From assembly GCA_030220185.1 (NCBI GenBank), contig JASPKZ010005709.1, positions 270,001 through 334,000 on the forward strand: DNA of 64,000 nt, read 5' to 3'. Below the pieces are notes generated by a model. That model made no database searches. It was given only the letters and a program-made list of their open reading frames with translations, and had not been told where the DNA came from. Numbering within the stretch: position 1 is the stretch's first letter; each line of letters opens with the position of its first letter. Below are positions 31,638 to 41,224 of the stretch, in pieces. The translations under genes and the position numbers were made by a program. This DNA comes from Diploptera punctata (lineage: Eukaryota > Arthropoda > Insecta > Blattodea > Blaberidae).

Positions 31638-31859
31638 TAAGAGGTAAGAATGAACAGACAAAATGTTTTAATTATTAGGCAAACCTCTTAATGTTACTTC
31701 CTATTGTATTTTTAAATAAAATTTGAACCCAATGTCTCTGGTTCTTTATACCAGTGCTCTATCTAGTAAGCTACAGACATTCAAACACATATTATTTCTC
31801 TCCTACATTATATGAATTCCAATGTGCTGAGGTATATACTTTTCTAAAATTAATATTAA

Positions 31860-32854
31860 CCTTTTGAACGCCATGCCCGGCATGTGCCGGTGAAAGTGTG
31901 TGTACAGCGGTATGCCACGCCTGGCAAGCTCCGGTTTTCAATCTTATTATTTTAAATATTTTTTCCTGAAGTTTTTACTTCAATAAACTAAAATTATTTT
32001 TCGTGCTGTGTTTGTACATCCTTTCTTAGCAATACTTTGCACATCCCTTACAGAATAACGGTACAGGCCAGTTGTAAATGTGTTTTCTAAAGGAGGGTGT
32101 ACATTCATGTTTCAAGGCCTTTTTTTTTTTTTGGCTATGGAATATTGCAATTTCAGGATTTTCTCTTTATTTATTTTATTTTTAGTTGAAAAGATACCTG
32201 GCCAAGGGGTAGGTCGTGCTGTGAAACACAGTGATTCATGTCTCGAAGTTGACGAAAATACAATACGCGAGTTTATTTTGTCAGTTTTATCAGAAGATGA
32301 GAGTGACAGTAACAGTTCATCAAATGATTATTGGTTTGACGAATGTGATAGTAGTCCTGTTTCTAAGAGAATATTATTACAATCTAAGCCTGGAAATAGT
32401 AAAGCAAGTGATGTAGACCTAAATGAACATGGTGTGAGTGACAGTGGTGGGTGTGTCGCGCCAGACGAAACACGTGGCATAAAACAGCTGTTTGACTGGA
32501 ATGGATTCGAACCCAGGACCATAAAAAATGTTCAACAATTTGAATATTACAAGTGTTTAGTGATAATGCCATCAAAAATATTCAATAGGATAAATGTTTT
32601 AGTGATAGTGATAACAAATTTCAATGAAAACACCGTGCTGAATTCGAACCTGGGATCTTTACAAGTGGAAGCAACACCGTTTAACCTTCAAATAAATGTA
32701 TAATAGTGAGTTTAAATTCAATTTAGCCTGGCATGTAGACAGTTAATTATACTTTATAAAGGTTTATATTATATAGTATGGCGTAGTACTTTAAATTTAA
32801 AAAACCTGGCACCCACAGCCCAGCTGGCAAAAGGGAAACTCGGCGGTCAAAAGG
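31860..32854 (+). mobile_element. piggyBac-like element with N-terminal transposase remnant
   Basis: TTAA at 31856-31859 and 32855-32858. Ends CCTTTTGAACGCC and, inverted, CCTTTTGACCGCC. The ORF from about 32190 (VDENTIREFILSVLSEDESD, SNSSSNDYWFDECDSSPVSK) is acidic and Ser-rich, like the N-terminal region of piggyBac-family transposases. No DDD catalytic domain follows; instead a tRNA-like pair of B-box-like words (32497-32515 and 32640-32655) lies at the 3' side. Non-autonomous derivative. Confidence 0.75.
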
Positions 32855-32929
32855 TTAAGAAGCTAAAGCTATTACTATGATTGAAATGAGTAAATTAAAC
32901 CAAACACAATTAAACTATTGTAATCAATG

Positions 32930-33415
32930 GTAAAGAGAAACATTTTTTGCCTGAACTGGGAATTGAACCCCAAACCTTCAGCCTTCTGGGCTGATGCTCT
33001 GACCACTGAGCTAATTCAGGCTACATTCCCAAAAGGGAGGATTTATGCTTGGATGGGAATGTAGCCTGAATTAGCTCAGTTGTCAGAGCTTCAGCACGGA
33101 AAGCTGAAGGTTCGGGGTTCAATTTCTGGTTCAGGCAAAAATGTTTCTCTTTTTAAAATACAATAGGAAGTAACATTAAGAGGTTTGTTTAATAAATAAA
33201 ACATTTTGTCTGTTCATTCTTACCTCTTAGAGTTGTTTTTGTCAAACATGTTTCAGAGCTTCTTAGCCCCATTGTCAGCCATTACAGACTGAATTTTCTC
33301 ATGTTGTCGGCCCTGATTCTTGATTCTAGCTCTCTTTGCAGGAATCAAGAAACAGGGCTAACAAGCTCTAAAATATGTTCGACAAAACAACTCTAAGAGG
33401 TAAGAATTTCTCTTT
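32930..33415. mobile_element. tRNA-like pair plus PLE-tail hairpin
   Basis: The minus tRNA-like (32940-33024) and plus tRNA-like (33062-33138) copies face each other; the plus copy reads GAATTAGCTCAGTTGTCAGA … GGTTCGGGGTTCAATTTC. Then CAATAGGAAGTAACATTAAG and AGGTTTG lead into a PLE hairpin: minus core (33241-33281) and degraded plus arm ending ACTCTAAGAGGTAAGAATTT. The flanks GAGAAACATTTTT(T)GCC and GGCAAAAATGTTTCTC extend the tRNA acceptor stem. Confidence 0.72.
33241..33281 (-). ncRNA. Hammerhead-like core, decayed
   Basis: CTGACAA-T-GGGGCT…AGCTCT-GAA-ACATGT-T. G8 is A, and stem I is not paired. Sister of the 30914 and 30977 cores. Confidence 0.4.
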
Positions 33416-33816
33416 ACCATTGATTATGAACTTTTTGTCCCACTACACCTCTAGTAGCTTCTTTAACATGAAGATTTTAATGGGAATCACAGCACATTTA
33501 TAGCGAATGAAACTTATTTCAATATGAGAATCCATTATAATAAAGGAGAGATATTTAAGGTCAAAAATAAGCTTCACTGATTATAAATGTGGTGTTATTC
33601 CCATTAAAGTCTTCTTGTTAAAGAATCCGCTAGAAGCATAGTGAGGAACAAAAAGTTCATAGCTTGGCACGCAGGAATTCATACAATAAAGGAGATAAAT
33701 AATAAGTTTTTAATAAAAATTGAAGTGGGAAGTAACACTGTGAGATATTTCCAATTTATGAATGAATTGGGAGAAAATATTTTTAATATCTCACCTCATA
33801 AAGTTGCATGTTTTCA

Positions 33817-33860
33817 CGATACCAGTTTCAAAAGTATTTTGTTACTTTCGTCTTCAGTCA
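33817..33860 (-). ncRNA. Hammerhead-like core
   Basis: TGA-CTGAAGA-C-GAAAGTA…TACTTTT-GAA-AC(TG)GT-A-TCG. Invariant CUGANGA and GAA are intact. The inserted base after A9 is C. Stem I TGA:TCG (one G·U); triplet GUA. Confidence 0.5.
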
Positions 33861-33953
33861 ATGTCAAACTCCAGCTCACTGACCGAAGATGAAAGTAAAA
33901 GAATACTTTTGAAACTGGTATTGTGAAAAGACACAACTTTATGGAGTGAGATA

Positions 33954-35501
33954 CACTGCTCAAAACAATTAGAGGAACACTTGTAATAAATTGAATAAGT
34001 AATTGTTTTTTAAAGCTGTGATGCTGAAAGTTGGACAATATGTAAATTGAATTATTAATTTTATCATTGGATACAAATTTTAAAGATCCATGGCCTAAAT
34101 ACAGAGAAATTGCCTCAAATAACAAATATAGAGAATTTTTTATTTTGCAAGGCACTGGCCACTTCTAATTGGTAAGCTTCCTGATGTTACTATAGTGACG
34201 AATGTTGATTATTGCCTTGTTTATTGAAGTCTCTGACAAAATGAGACATTTAAATGAGTTTGAAGTGTATCATGCTCTACATCTTTTATGACAAGGTCAA
34301 TCTCTGCGACAAGTGGCTAGAGAACTTGGGGTTTCTCCTTCCGTGGTGTCCAGGTTACGCAACAGGCACAGAGAGACAGGACAGTATTGTAGAAGACGTG
34401 GCCAGGGCCGTAAATTTAAAACAAGCCCCCAGGATGACAGATATGTTGTTCTTTCTGCTCTTCGACAGCGTACAAAAACTGCAAAAGACCTGCAGAATGA
34501 CCTTCATATGGCTTCCGGAATCCGGGTTTCAAGACCAAACCACAAGGAACAGATTAAGGAAAGAGAATATTCGTCCAAAAAGGCCCGTTAAAAAACCACA
34601 CTTAACAAATGGGCATAAGGCAGCAAGACATAACGTATGCTGAAAACCATGGTGATTGGAACCTGAACCAGTGGGAGTCTGTGCTCTTCTCGGACGAATC
34701 CAGGTATCGTCTTACATGTTTGTGATGGTCGATTGAGGGTATGGGGATGGCCAGGAGAAAGATTTTCTGCAGAGGCTGTACAGGAAATTGATAGATTCGG
34801 AGGAGGTTCCATAATGGTGTCGGCCGGAGTTATGTACAACAATCGTACGGACCTTGTACTTGTTCCCCAGCGACTGAATGCTGTCCGGTATATCGAGCAC
34901 GTTCTGGAAGAGCATGTAGTACCTGCTGCCATTGGAGTAGGCCCTGGATTTCTGTTTATGCAGGATAATGCCAGGGCACATTCTGCGGCTGTCACCAGGG
35001 ATTTCCTGAGGAGGAATGAAATTGAGGTAATGGAGTGGCCAGCGGTCAGCCCAGACCTCAACCCTATTGAAACACTTGTGGGATCTTCTAGACAGGAAGG
35101 TCAGGAACCGATATCAAGCTCCACAAACTCTGCAGCAACTTGGAGATGCTCTGAAGGAGGAACGGGAGAATATCCCGCAAGAGGAAATCCACAATCTTAT
35201 TGGGAGCATGCCACGAAGGTGCCAAAGTGCCATGGAATGTCGTGGAGGCCATAGACGATACTAACTCTATATAACGAGTGTTTAACTTAGAAAAATAAGC
35301 ACAAGATTCAATTGCTTACATAGCGGAATTATTTGAAAAGTTAATTGTCAGCGTTATTCATTTGTTTTTACTGACATGAGCAATAAATAAAATAATAAAT
35401 AACCACAAATAATGTACTTTATTAATTTCATGTTTGTACCTTTATCCAATGAAAAAATATTTGCATATTTCATAGTGTTCCTCTAATTGTTTTGAGCAGT
35501 G
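33954..35501 (+). mobile_element. Tc1-type transposon, 1548 bp, TA TSD
   Basis: TA at 33952-33953 and 35502-35503. Terminal inverted repeats CACTGCTCAAAACAATTAGA then GGAACACT at both ends. Carries a Tc1 transposase pseudogene (34241-35264). It sits inside a PLE hairpin, so it is younger than the hairpin. Confidence 0.95.
34241..35264 (+). pseudogene. Tc1 transposase (DD34E), disrupted
   Basis: The frame opens MRHLNEFEVYHALHLL, hits a stop near 34288, then continues QVARELGVSPSVVSRLRNRH, the paired-like HTH DNA-binding domain, through RRRGQGRKFKTSPQDDRYVV. After further frame changes come LFSDES (first Asp, about 34693), MQDNARAHSA (second Asp, 34964-34966) and SPDLNPIE (third acidic residue). 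Thirty-four residues separate the last two, giving DD34E. A frameshift after PIE separates KHLWDLLDRKVRNRYQAPQT. All catalytic residues survive, but the frame does not. Confidence 0.92.
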
Positions 35502-35711
35502 TATTAAGATTATTTCTCCAACTCATTCATAAAATGAAATAATATGTGTTTGAATCAGAATGTCTGATAAGTTAGTGGATAGAGCGCTGGTGTACAGGAC
35601 CAGAGACACTGGGTTCAAATCCCAATTCAGACGTATATTTTTTTTCTTCAAATAAACTTTTTTATTTGGTCAGAAGTGATAAATTTAATATTTAACATCG
35701 AAAGTTACAAT

Positions 35712-36352
35712 ATACAGAGTGTAACAGGACCACACCGACAAAATGATAGGGATGATAGGCCATGCAGAGAGGATAATTTTTTGTGAAGGAACATATAGTC
35801 GCAAACACGTCGTTTATGAGTTATGCACAGATGAAGGTGTTCACCTGTAAGGGTCGGAATTGAATACAAACAATTGTACATGTATCATTTTATTGAAAAA
35901 TATATGTTTATACAATAAGTATTCAAACAGTTGACCCTGTGCCTCATTGCATGTTTAATATTGTCTCAGCAACGATCGGCCAGCATGGCCAATCATGGCA
36001 GGATTCTTTTTGATGTTATCAAAACAATTATTAATTAAATAAAAAATAAAACATAGTTTTATTTAATTTAATTAATAAATATGGATTTTCATCAAGTAAA
36101 CACCAACTCAATTGATTATTAAAACAATTATTGTTTGAACACTTATTGTAAACATGTCTTTTTCAATAAAATGATACGAGTACAATTGTTTGTATTCAAT
36201 TCCGACTCTTACGGGTGAACACCTTCATCTGCGCATAACTCATAAACGATGTGTTTACGATTATATGTTCCTTCACAAAAAAATTATCCTCTCTGCATGG
36301 CCTATCATCCCTATCATTTTGTCGGTGAGGTCCTGTTATACTCTGTATTTTT
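35712..36352. mobile_element. Long-TIR foldback element
   Basis: Ends TATACAGAGTGTAACAGGAC and, inverted, ATACAGAGTATAACAGGACC. The arms stay paired for about 200 bp (ACCGACAAAATGATAGGGAT, AGGCCATGCAGAGAGGATAA, CGGAATTGAATACAAACAAT) and enclose a unique AT-rich middle. No ORF with a domain. TSD possibly TA. ACAGGGTGT-type ends also occur singly at 16820 and 50764. Confidence 0.8.
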
Positions 36353-36355
36353 TTA

Positions 36356-36700
36356 TATTTTCAGGAGATTTTGTCTATGAGCAGAAATGATGTTCCTTAT
36401 TCTGAAAACAATCACTCATGATCAGAGGAGGTTATTGCTGATGAATACTTAAGCAATATGCTTTCAGTTAAGCATTTTACATAATATGTAAAAATGTGTA
36501 AGACTATTTAAAATATGTAGTCCTGCCAAAAAAAATGTAAAAACATGTAACATGGACATGAAATATAATATTCTAAGTAGCCTAATTTGTTAAAATTTTA
36601 AGTTCTCAGAGTAATATGTACTGAGGAAAAAATATATAATTACATAGAAATCCAGACTCTAGTGAAAATGCATGGAATGAAACAAACTTATAACTGACGA
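36356..36700. other. Unassigned
   Basis: AT-rich spacer between two foldback structures. Nothing recognised. Confidence 0.35.
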
Positions 36701-36761
36701 TTTTTATTATTAATTTAACACTTCTCATAGAAGGATAAATTATATTTGAAGAGAAAAATTT

Positions 36762-36838
36762 TCGCCTAGACCGGGATTCGAACCCGGGACCCTTGGCTTT
36801 CCGGGCCAAGTGCTCTACCAACTGAGCTACCGAGGCGA
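36762..36838 (-). tRNA. tRNA-like segment (non-canonical)
   Basis: A cloverleaf can be drawn: acceptor TCGCCT(C)/(T)AGGCGA, D arm GCTCAGTTGGTAGAGC, T arm CCGGGTTCGAGTCCCGG. The anticodon arm is odd: CTTGGC/GCCAAG with loop CCGGAAA, so U33 is C, and counted with the normal five pairs the loop is nine bases. Not a credible decoding tRNA; more likely a tRNA-derived module of a mobile element. Confidence 0.5.
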
Positions 36839-37253
36839 GTTACGATCTAGACGCAAATTTTTCTCTTATGTACGTTGTAATTCCCTCGCGCCAAATGCTT
36901 GAAACCATAGCTTCTATCTTTGCAAATGGCGGCTTCTTAGTTAAGAAGACATTTATTGGGAATTTAACACTACTTTATAGCCAGTAGGGCTTCTATTAAC
37001 GATTTTTATTATTAATTTAACACTTCTCATAGAAGGATAAATTATATTTGAAGAGAAAAATATGAGAAGTGTTAAATTAATAATAAAAATCGTCAATAGA
37101 AGCCCTACTGGCTATAAAGTAGTGTTAAATTCCCAATAAATGTCTTCTTAACTAAGAAGCCGCCATTTGCAAAGATAGAAGCTATGGTTTCAAGCATTTG
37201 GCGCGAGGGAATTACAACGTACATAAGAGAAAAATTTGCATCTAGATCGTAAC

Positions 37254-37330
37254 TCGCCTCGGTAGCTCAGTTGGTAGAGCACTTGGCCCGGAAAGCCAAG
37301 GGTCCCGGGTTCGAGTCCCGGTCTAGGCGA
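37254..37330 (+). tRNA. tRNA-like segment (non-canonical)
   Basis: Plus-strand twin of 36762-36838 with the same unusual anticodon arm. Both A-box and B-box words are intact, so RNA polymerase III could in principle start here. Confidence 0.5.
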
Positions 37331-37428
37331 AAATTTTTCTCTTCAAAAACAAAAATAAAACTTATAACTAATTATATTATTTTTGGTCTGGACATCTTAC
37401 CTCAATATTAATGTTGATTTGTTCTTGG

Positions 37429-37464
37429 ACATGTTTCAAAACAATTCTGTTTTATCGTCAGCTT
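37429..37464 (-). ncRNA. Hammerhead-like core
   Basis: CTGACGA-T-AAAACA(GAAT)TGTTTT-GAA-ACATGT-C. Stem II six pairs, stem III palindromic ACATGT, triplet GUC. Stem I is not paired beyond one base. Confidence 0.5.
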
Positions 37465-37489
37465 TCCCAGACTCTTTCCCAGTCTGGGA

Positions 37490-37525
37490 AAGCTGACGAT
37501 AAAACAGAATTGTTTTGAAACATGT
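37490..37525 (+). ncRNA. Hammerhead-like core
   Basis: Opposite arm, identical core and stems to 37429-37464. Confidence 0.5.
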
Positions 37526-37612
37526 CCAAGAACAAATCAACATTAATATTGAGGTAAGATGTCCAGACCAAAAATAATATAATTAAAATAACCTCAAAAT
37601 ATAACTTCCTAA

Positions 37613-38068
37613 AACTAAATATTAAACTTATAACTCTCCAAATCAGTTTTGGGTTCATACGAAGATCTCCAAATTTTGAGTTCAAGAACAACTTTTACTT
37701 TCAAAATTAATATTACTTTGTGTGAAAAAAAATTAAACATAAAAATGAAATTTTATTCGTAATAATTGCACTTCATGACCCTAAGAGAATAAAATAATAG
37801 CATTTATGAGAACTCTTGTTTAAATTAATAAATAATTTGTCTTGTTCAGTTTACTACACTGTTTCACTCTAAGGAAACTCACACTTTGATAAATTTATAA
37901 TTCAAGCATTGTCAAACTTAAACTGTTGTTTGTTCACTCATATGATGCACTGAACACTGAACATCAAGTTTTTTTTTTTCTTTTTACTTTGAAGTTTTTC
38001 ATCTGTTGATCATATGTTACACTGGTATACAACAATCCAGAAAAAACATCTTGTGAATCATCAAAACT
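37613..38068. other. Unassigned AT-rich sequence
   Basis: No supported feature. Confidence 0.35.
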
Positions 38069-38069
38069 G

Positions 38070-38260
38070 TTGAATTTGGGGGACCAAAATCCATGCAAAA
38101 GATGGTTGGATGCTATAGAAGAAACAGTAAACAGCTGTTGAAGTTGAAGAATTGGAAAGAAAAGCTACAGACAGAGAGGAATGGAGGCTGATGTTGAGGA
38201 AGCTCAAGGTCCATTTTGGGCTCTAATGTCAATGCTGCTGCTGATGATGATGATGAAAAA
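38070..38260 (+). pseudogene. LINE relic with (GAT)n tail
   Basis: GGGGACCAAAATCCATGCAA begins a GGPKSMQKMVGCYRRNSKQL-like stretch. It then reads like DREEWRLMLRKLKVHFGL and ends CTGCTGATGATGATGATG. It resembles the tail of an older LINE; no intact frame. Confidence 0.45.
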
Positions 38261-38316
38261 GAATCCATGCAGAATGATTGAGTATGAAAAAAAATCACTC
38301 TAGTTTAACATTTTCT

Positions 38317-38605
38317 ACATGATGCCATATTGCAGGCTGTACGGCCCATTTTTTTCCTTACGACTGACACTATTGATGGCATTTCTTGCCTTGAATGCTC
38401 AAATTTTGTGTAATGCCACAGATAATGATCAGTTCCAGCAAGATGAAGCACTGCCTCACTATCATTGTCAGGTTCACAAGTATCTTAATTGTGTTTTTCC
38501 AGAATGTTGGATAGGATCAACATGACTTCTTGGCAATGTTCTTATGAAATGGCCACCACATTCCTCAGATTTAACACCATGTTTTTTTTTTTGTGGTGTT
38601 AATAA
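38317..38605 (+). pseudogene. Tc1/mariner-type transposase relic
   Basis: Reads QFQQDEALPHYHCQVHKYLN, CVFPECWIGST, then in another frame WPPHSSDLTPCFFF. The Q-Q-D-x-A-x-P-H … PP.S.DLTP…FF pattern is the second and third acidic blocks of a DDE transposase of the Tc1/mariner superfamily. A related fragment (VFQQDGAPPHYG) is at 48985-49055. Upstream and downstream parts are missing. Confidence 0.65.
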
Positions 38606-38655
38606 AGGAGGGTGCTTATGTCCCTTTTCTACCACAAGATCTAAGTAAACTTTAA

Positions 38656-39559
38656 GGGTTGTATCTATGAATACATTATACCGTAAAAGTCGTTCTCAGC
38701 TTGTACTCTGCTGAGAAAGTTGCATCCAAAGACATTTTTGCATACTCAAGAATCTGTTCATGCGATAATAATTGTCGAAATTCCTAAGCTACCTGGCGAG
38801 GTGACTTAGCAAAGAACGAATCGTGAGCAACCTGATGGGAACCAATGGTAACTGATGTACTTTGAAACCTTGCTGCCTACCATGCTGCTTTATCCAGGAT
38901 GTCGGACCTTGAAGACTTCGATCATGTTTTCGGTATACGCGGAGAAGAGGAATTTGATAGATAAAGGTAAAGTGATCCCACTACAGGCCTCAGGAGGCCC
39001 TTGGGGTAGTAGGAGGTTAAGGCTCCCACTTTTTCTTGACAATCGGCACTTGATGTCAGCCGGGTTGTCAGCCCTGCGTGACGGCCGCCTTTACCCCAGA
39101 ACAAGCGTCTGGTACTCATTTCAGTTAGAGGCTGAGTCGACCCCAGGGCCATAGTGCCGCCAGAAGGTTGGGTCAGTTTAAAAATCCTGACCCCACCGGT
39201 CTCGAACCCTCGACCTTCCGGCTTGTAGCGCAGTGCCTTAACCACTACGCTACGGCGTGCCCCGGAATTTGATAGAGTCTACCAAAGAAATTAACTGGAA
39301 GAACAGGAGAATCGGCGTAATATCGTGCGATACAGTCGTCGTATACAGTTTTATTTGCGGAACACAACCGTAAATGCGTTCCTCTAGCAGATGAAAATAA
39401 CGGAAGTGGTTTTATCGCTGAGAATTCTGGGTAATTTCTGCCAATATTACGAAAAAAACTACTTTCATGCATGACCAGTCAGCGACTTGCTAATTTGAAC
39501 TTTGCACGTTCTCCGGGAAAAATCAGCTCACCAGAGACTAATGTATTTGCATGCGGCCC
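38656..39559 (+). mobile_element. Harbinger-like element carrying SINE S1, TAA TSD
   Basis: TAA at 38653-38655 and 39560-39562. Same family as 31034-31637: encodes MSDLEDFDHVFGIRGEEEFD, interrupted by S1 at 38962-39263, then RVYQRN-like and LEEQENRRNI. Removing the SINE gives about 600 bp, the usual size of the family. Confidence 0.78.
38962..39263 (-). mobile_element. SINE S1 with 13-bp TSD
   Basis: GGAATTTGATAGA at 38949-38961 and 39264-39276 flanks a nearly full-length S1. The tRNA-like head at the right (GGGCACGCCGTAGCGTAGTG) and the CACTTTACC-type tail at the left show minus orientation. Inserted in the Harbinger-like ORF. Confidence 0.92.
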
Positions 39560-39711
39560 TAAATGTGGATTGAAGAAGCTGCAGCTACAGCTACATCTGA
39601 CATGTTCTTCAGAGTCAGGCAACAGTTGGATTATCCATCGATGTTAGCTGCATTATACATGCCACCTAAATCGAGGCATTGTAATGCAATACCTCACAAA
39701 AAAAAAACTTA

Positions 39712-40275
39712 GGGTTGTATGCAAATACATTAGTCTCTACTCAAATTACTTCCAATCACGGTGAGCTGAGATCGAATTAACGGCCGCCTTACCGGTCATG
39801 CATGAATGTTGACGTTTTCGTAATATTGGCAATGAATTACCCAGAATTCTCAGCGATAAAACCACTTCTGTTATTTTCGTCTGCTATAGAGGAATGCATT
39901 TATGCTTGCATCCCGCAAATAATACCGTATACAAACACGTCTGTGACACGCAATATTACGCCGATTCTCCTGTTCTTCCAGTTGAATTCTTTGGTAGACT
40001 CTATCAAATTCCTCTTCTCCGCGTATACCGAAAACATGATCGAAGTCTTCAAGGTCCGACATCTTGGATAAGTTTCAAACTACATCGGTTTCCAACGGTT
40101 CCCTTCGGGATTTTCACATAAGTTTATATCTTGAGCTACGATCTTAAGGTACCTTGTCAGGTAGCTTTCAATTATTACCGCGTGAATAGATTTCTGAGTA
40201 AGAAAAACGTGTTTGAATAAAACTTTATCAGCAGAGAACGCCTTTTACTGTCTAATGCGTTCAAACATTCGACCC
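39712..40275 (-). mobile_element. Harbinger-like element, TTA TSD
   Basis: TTA at 39709-39711 and 40276-40278. Ends GGGTTGTATGCAAATAC and, inverted, GGGTCGAATGTTTGAA. The minus strand encodes MSDLEDFDHVFGIRGEEEFD, RVYQRIQLEEQENRRNIACH, RRVCIRYYLRDASINAFLYS: 63 codons then stop. Nearly identical to 53584-54150. Confidence 0.78.
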
Positions 40276-40626
40276 TTAGTGTCCAGTGTATCAGATGAGT
40301 CATTAATCATAGTTTATATATGATAGTGTTTGAAATATAAATTTATAAAATGTAACTTTCTATAGAGACGGAATACAATGAAGATTGTAATAACTGGATT
40401 CAGAACATAACATTGCAAAGTAAACTCACCATGGAGGACTTATATTTGCGTTGAATTACTTGACGTGTCTTCGGATCTGTAAAACAAAGAATTCCATTTC
40501 ATTATAAAGAATGTAATACATAATATATCAGGAGTGGAGATAAATTTTGACAAAAGTGTAACAATGAAAAAATTCATGTATTTTATGTCTTTCGGGGTAA
40601 ATGGCCATGGTCTGGTTTTAATAACA

Positions 40627-40667
40627 CTCAACGTTTCGTCTACTACTGCAGTAGACATCCTCAGGAG
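40627..40667 (-). ncRNA. Hammerhead-like core
   Basis: CTC-CTGAGGA-T-GTCTAC…GTAGAC-GAA-ACGT-T-GAG. Stem I CTC:GAG, stem II six pairs, stem III ACGT, triplet GUU. Confidence 0.58.
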
Positions 40668-40752
40668 ATTCTGCATGCTCTTTGACCTCCTAACTCTTCA
40701 AATGTCGGCTGCAGACATTTGAAGAGTTAGGAGGTCAAAAAGCACGCGGAAT

Positions 40753-40793
40753 CTCCTGAGGATGTCTACTGCAGTAGTAGACGAAACATTGAG
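40753..40793 (+). ncRNA. Hammerhead-like core
   Basis: Opposite arm. Same stems I and II, but stem III is ACAT, so this copy has lost a pair. Confidence 0.5.
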
Positions 40794-40959
40794 TGTTAAT
40801 AAAACCAGACCACCACCATTTAGCCCGAAAGACATAAAATACATGAATCAAGACACCTGCCGTGAAAGTCTACAATTTTACAATGAAAAAATTAGTAAGC
40901 AGTTCTCAGCAATAAAGGAAATTAATGTGATGGACATATAATAAAAGAAGTCAAAATAT

Positions 40960-41165
40960 TAAAATTCATCGGAGAACATATTGTTTAAACAACTCACCTC
41001 ATAGGATTCATGCTTCCATGATATCGCGATTTCAAACATAATCATGTTCATCGTCAGCCATAACTCCGACTGATGAATCCTATGAGGTGAGTTGTTTAAA
41101 CAATATGTTCTCCGATGAATTTTAATGATTATACCTCATAATGTTTACTTCCCAACATTAATTAA
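40960..41165. mobile_element. PLE-tail hairpin, asymmetric
   Basis: AACAACTCACCTCATAGGAT on the left opposes ATCCTATGAGGTGAGTTGTT on the right. The right arm has lost most of the core (CTGATGAATCC). Beyond it the sequence runs through GTTCTCCGATGAATTT to ATACCTCATAATGTTTACTT and CCC, the conserved end. Confidence 0.78.
41016..41064 (-). ncRNA. Hammerhead-like core, well formed
   Basis: GTTATGG-CTGACGA-T-GAACAT(GATT)ATGTTT-GAA-ATCGCGAT-A-TCATGG. Stem I has about six pairs (including G·U), stem II six pairs, and stem III the palindrome ATCGCGAT with A15.1-U16.1. Triplet AUA. This is one of the most complete hammerhead layouts in the window. Confidence 0.65.
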
Positions 41166-41224
41166 ATATAAGTCAAAATATGTTTATATTTAGGAAGCAA
41201 ATAATAAATATAAAAATATCCTCA

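Larger units (their letters stand above)
30850..31800. mobile_element. PLE-tail hairpin with tRNA-like ends, split by Harbinger-like element
   Basis: The arms are inverted around about 30966. Left (minus): tRNA-like remnant, TTCATTCTTACCTCTTAGAG, core. Right (plus): core, then CAACTC(TAA), interrupted at 31034-31637 by a Harbinger-like element, resuming GAGGTAAGAATGAACAGAC, ACCTCTTAATGTTACTTCCT and a tRNA-like segment (rc at about 31705-31785). Two hammerhead-like cores face each other. Confidence 0.78.
33700..35650. mobile_element. PLE-tail hairpin split by Tc1, with tRNA-like end
   Basis: Left (minus) arm: GGGAAGTAACACTGTGAGAT, GGGAGAAAATATTTTTAATA, CTCACCTCATAAAGTTGC, core. Right (plus) arm: degraded core (33884-33915), TATGGAGTGAGA, then Tc1 at 33954-35501, resuming ATTATTTCTCCAACTCATTC and a plus tRNA-like segment (35556-35632; GGGTTCAAATCCC B box, matched GTCTGA…TTCAGAC acceptor). 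Confidence 0.78.
36700..37350. repeat. Palindrome of tRNA-like cassettes
   Basis: Two near-identical arms meet at about 37057. Each arm: TATTTGAAGAGAAAAATTTT, a 77-nt tRNA-like segment (minus 36762-36838, plus 37254-37330), ACGCAAATTTTTCTCTTATG, the TTCCCTCGCGCCAAATGCTT block, AAATGGCGGCTTCTTAGTTA and CTACTTTATAGCCAGTAGGG. The arms are long and almost perfect, so the structure should extrude or fold readily. Single-arm copies occur at 10058-10262 and 44090-44330. Confidence 0.85.
37351..37612. mobile_element. PLE-tail hairpin
   Basis: Arms of about 100 bp meet at about 37478: TTTTTGGTCTGGACATCTTA, CCTCAATATTAATGTTGATT, TGTTCTTGGACATGTTTC. The plus arm continues past TTGAGGTAAGATG to ACCTCAAAATATAACTTCCT, the family version of the conserved end. 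Sister of 44330-44525. Confidence 0.85.
40595..40870. mobile_element. PLE-tail hairpin
   Basis: Arms meet at about 40702 (CCTCCTAACTCTTCAAATGT / ACATTTGAAGAGTTAGGAGG). Each runs through the hammerhead-like core to ACCAGACCA(T/C)…GGCCATTTAGCCCGAAAGACA-like sequence. The plus end is CACCTGCCGTGAAAGTCTAC, the conserved end shared with three other loci. Same core family as 20905-21685. Confidence 0.82.

Noticed and set aside
34254..34643. 129-codon ORF MSLKCIMLYI as a gene
   Set aside because: It is an out-of-frame shadow of the Tc1 transposase.
36762..37330. A pair of functional tRNA genes
   Set aside because: A and B boxes are good, but the anticodon loop lacks U33 and is nine bases in the standard fold. 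The copies lie in a repeated palindrome and are shared with cassettes elsewhere.
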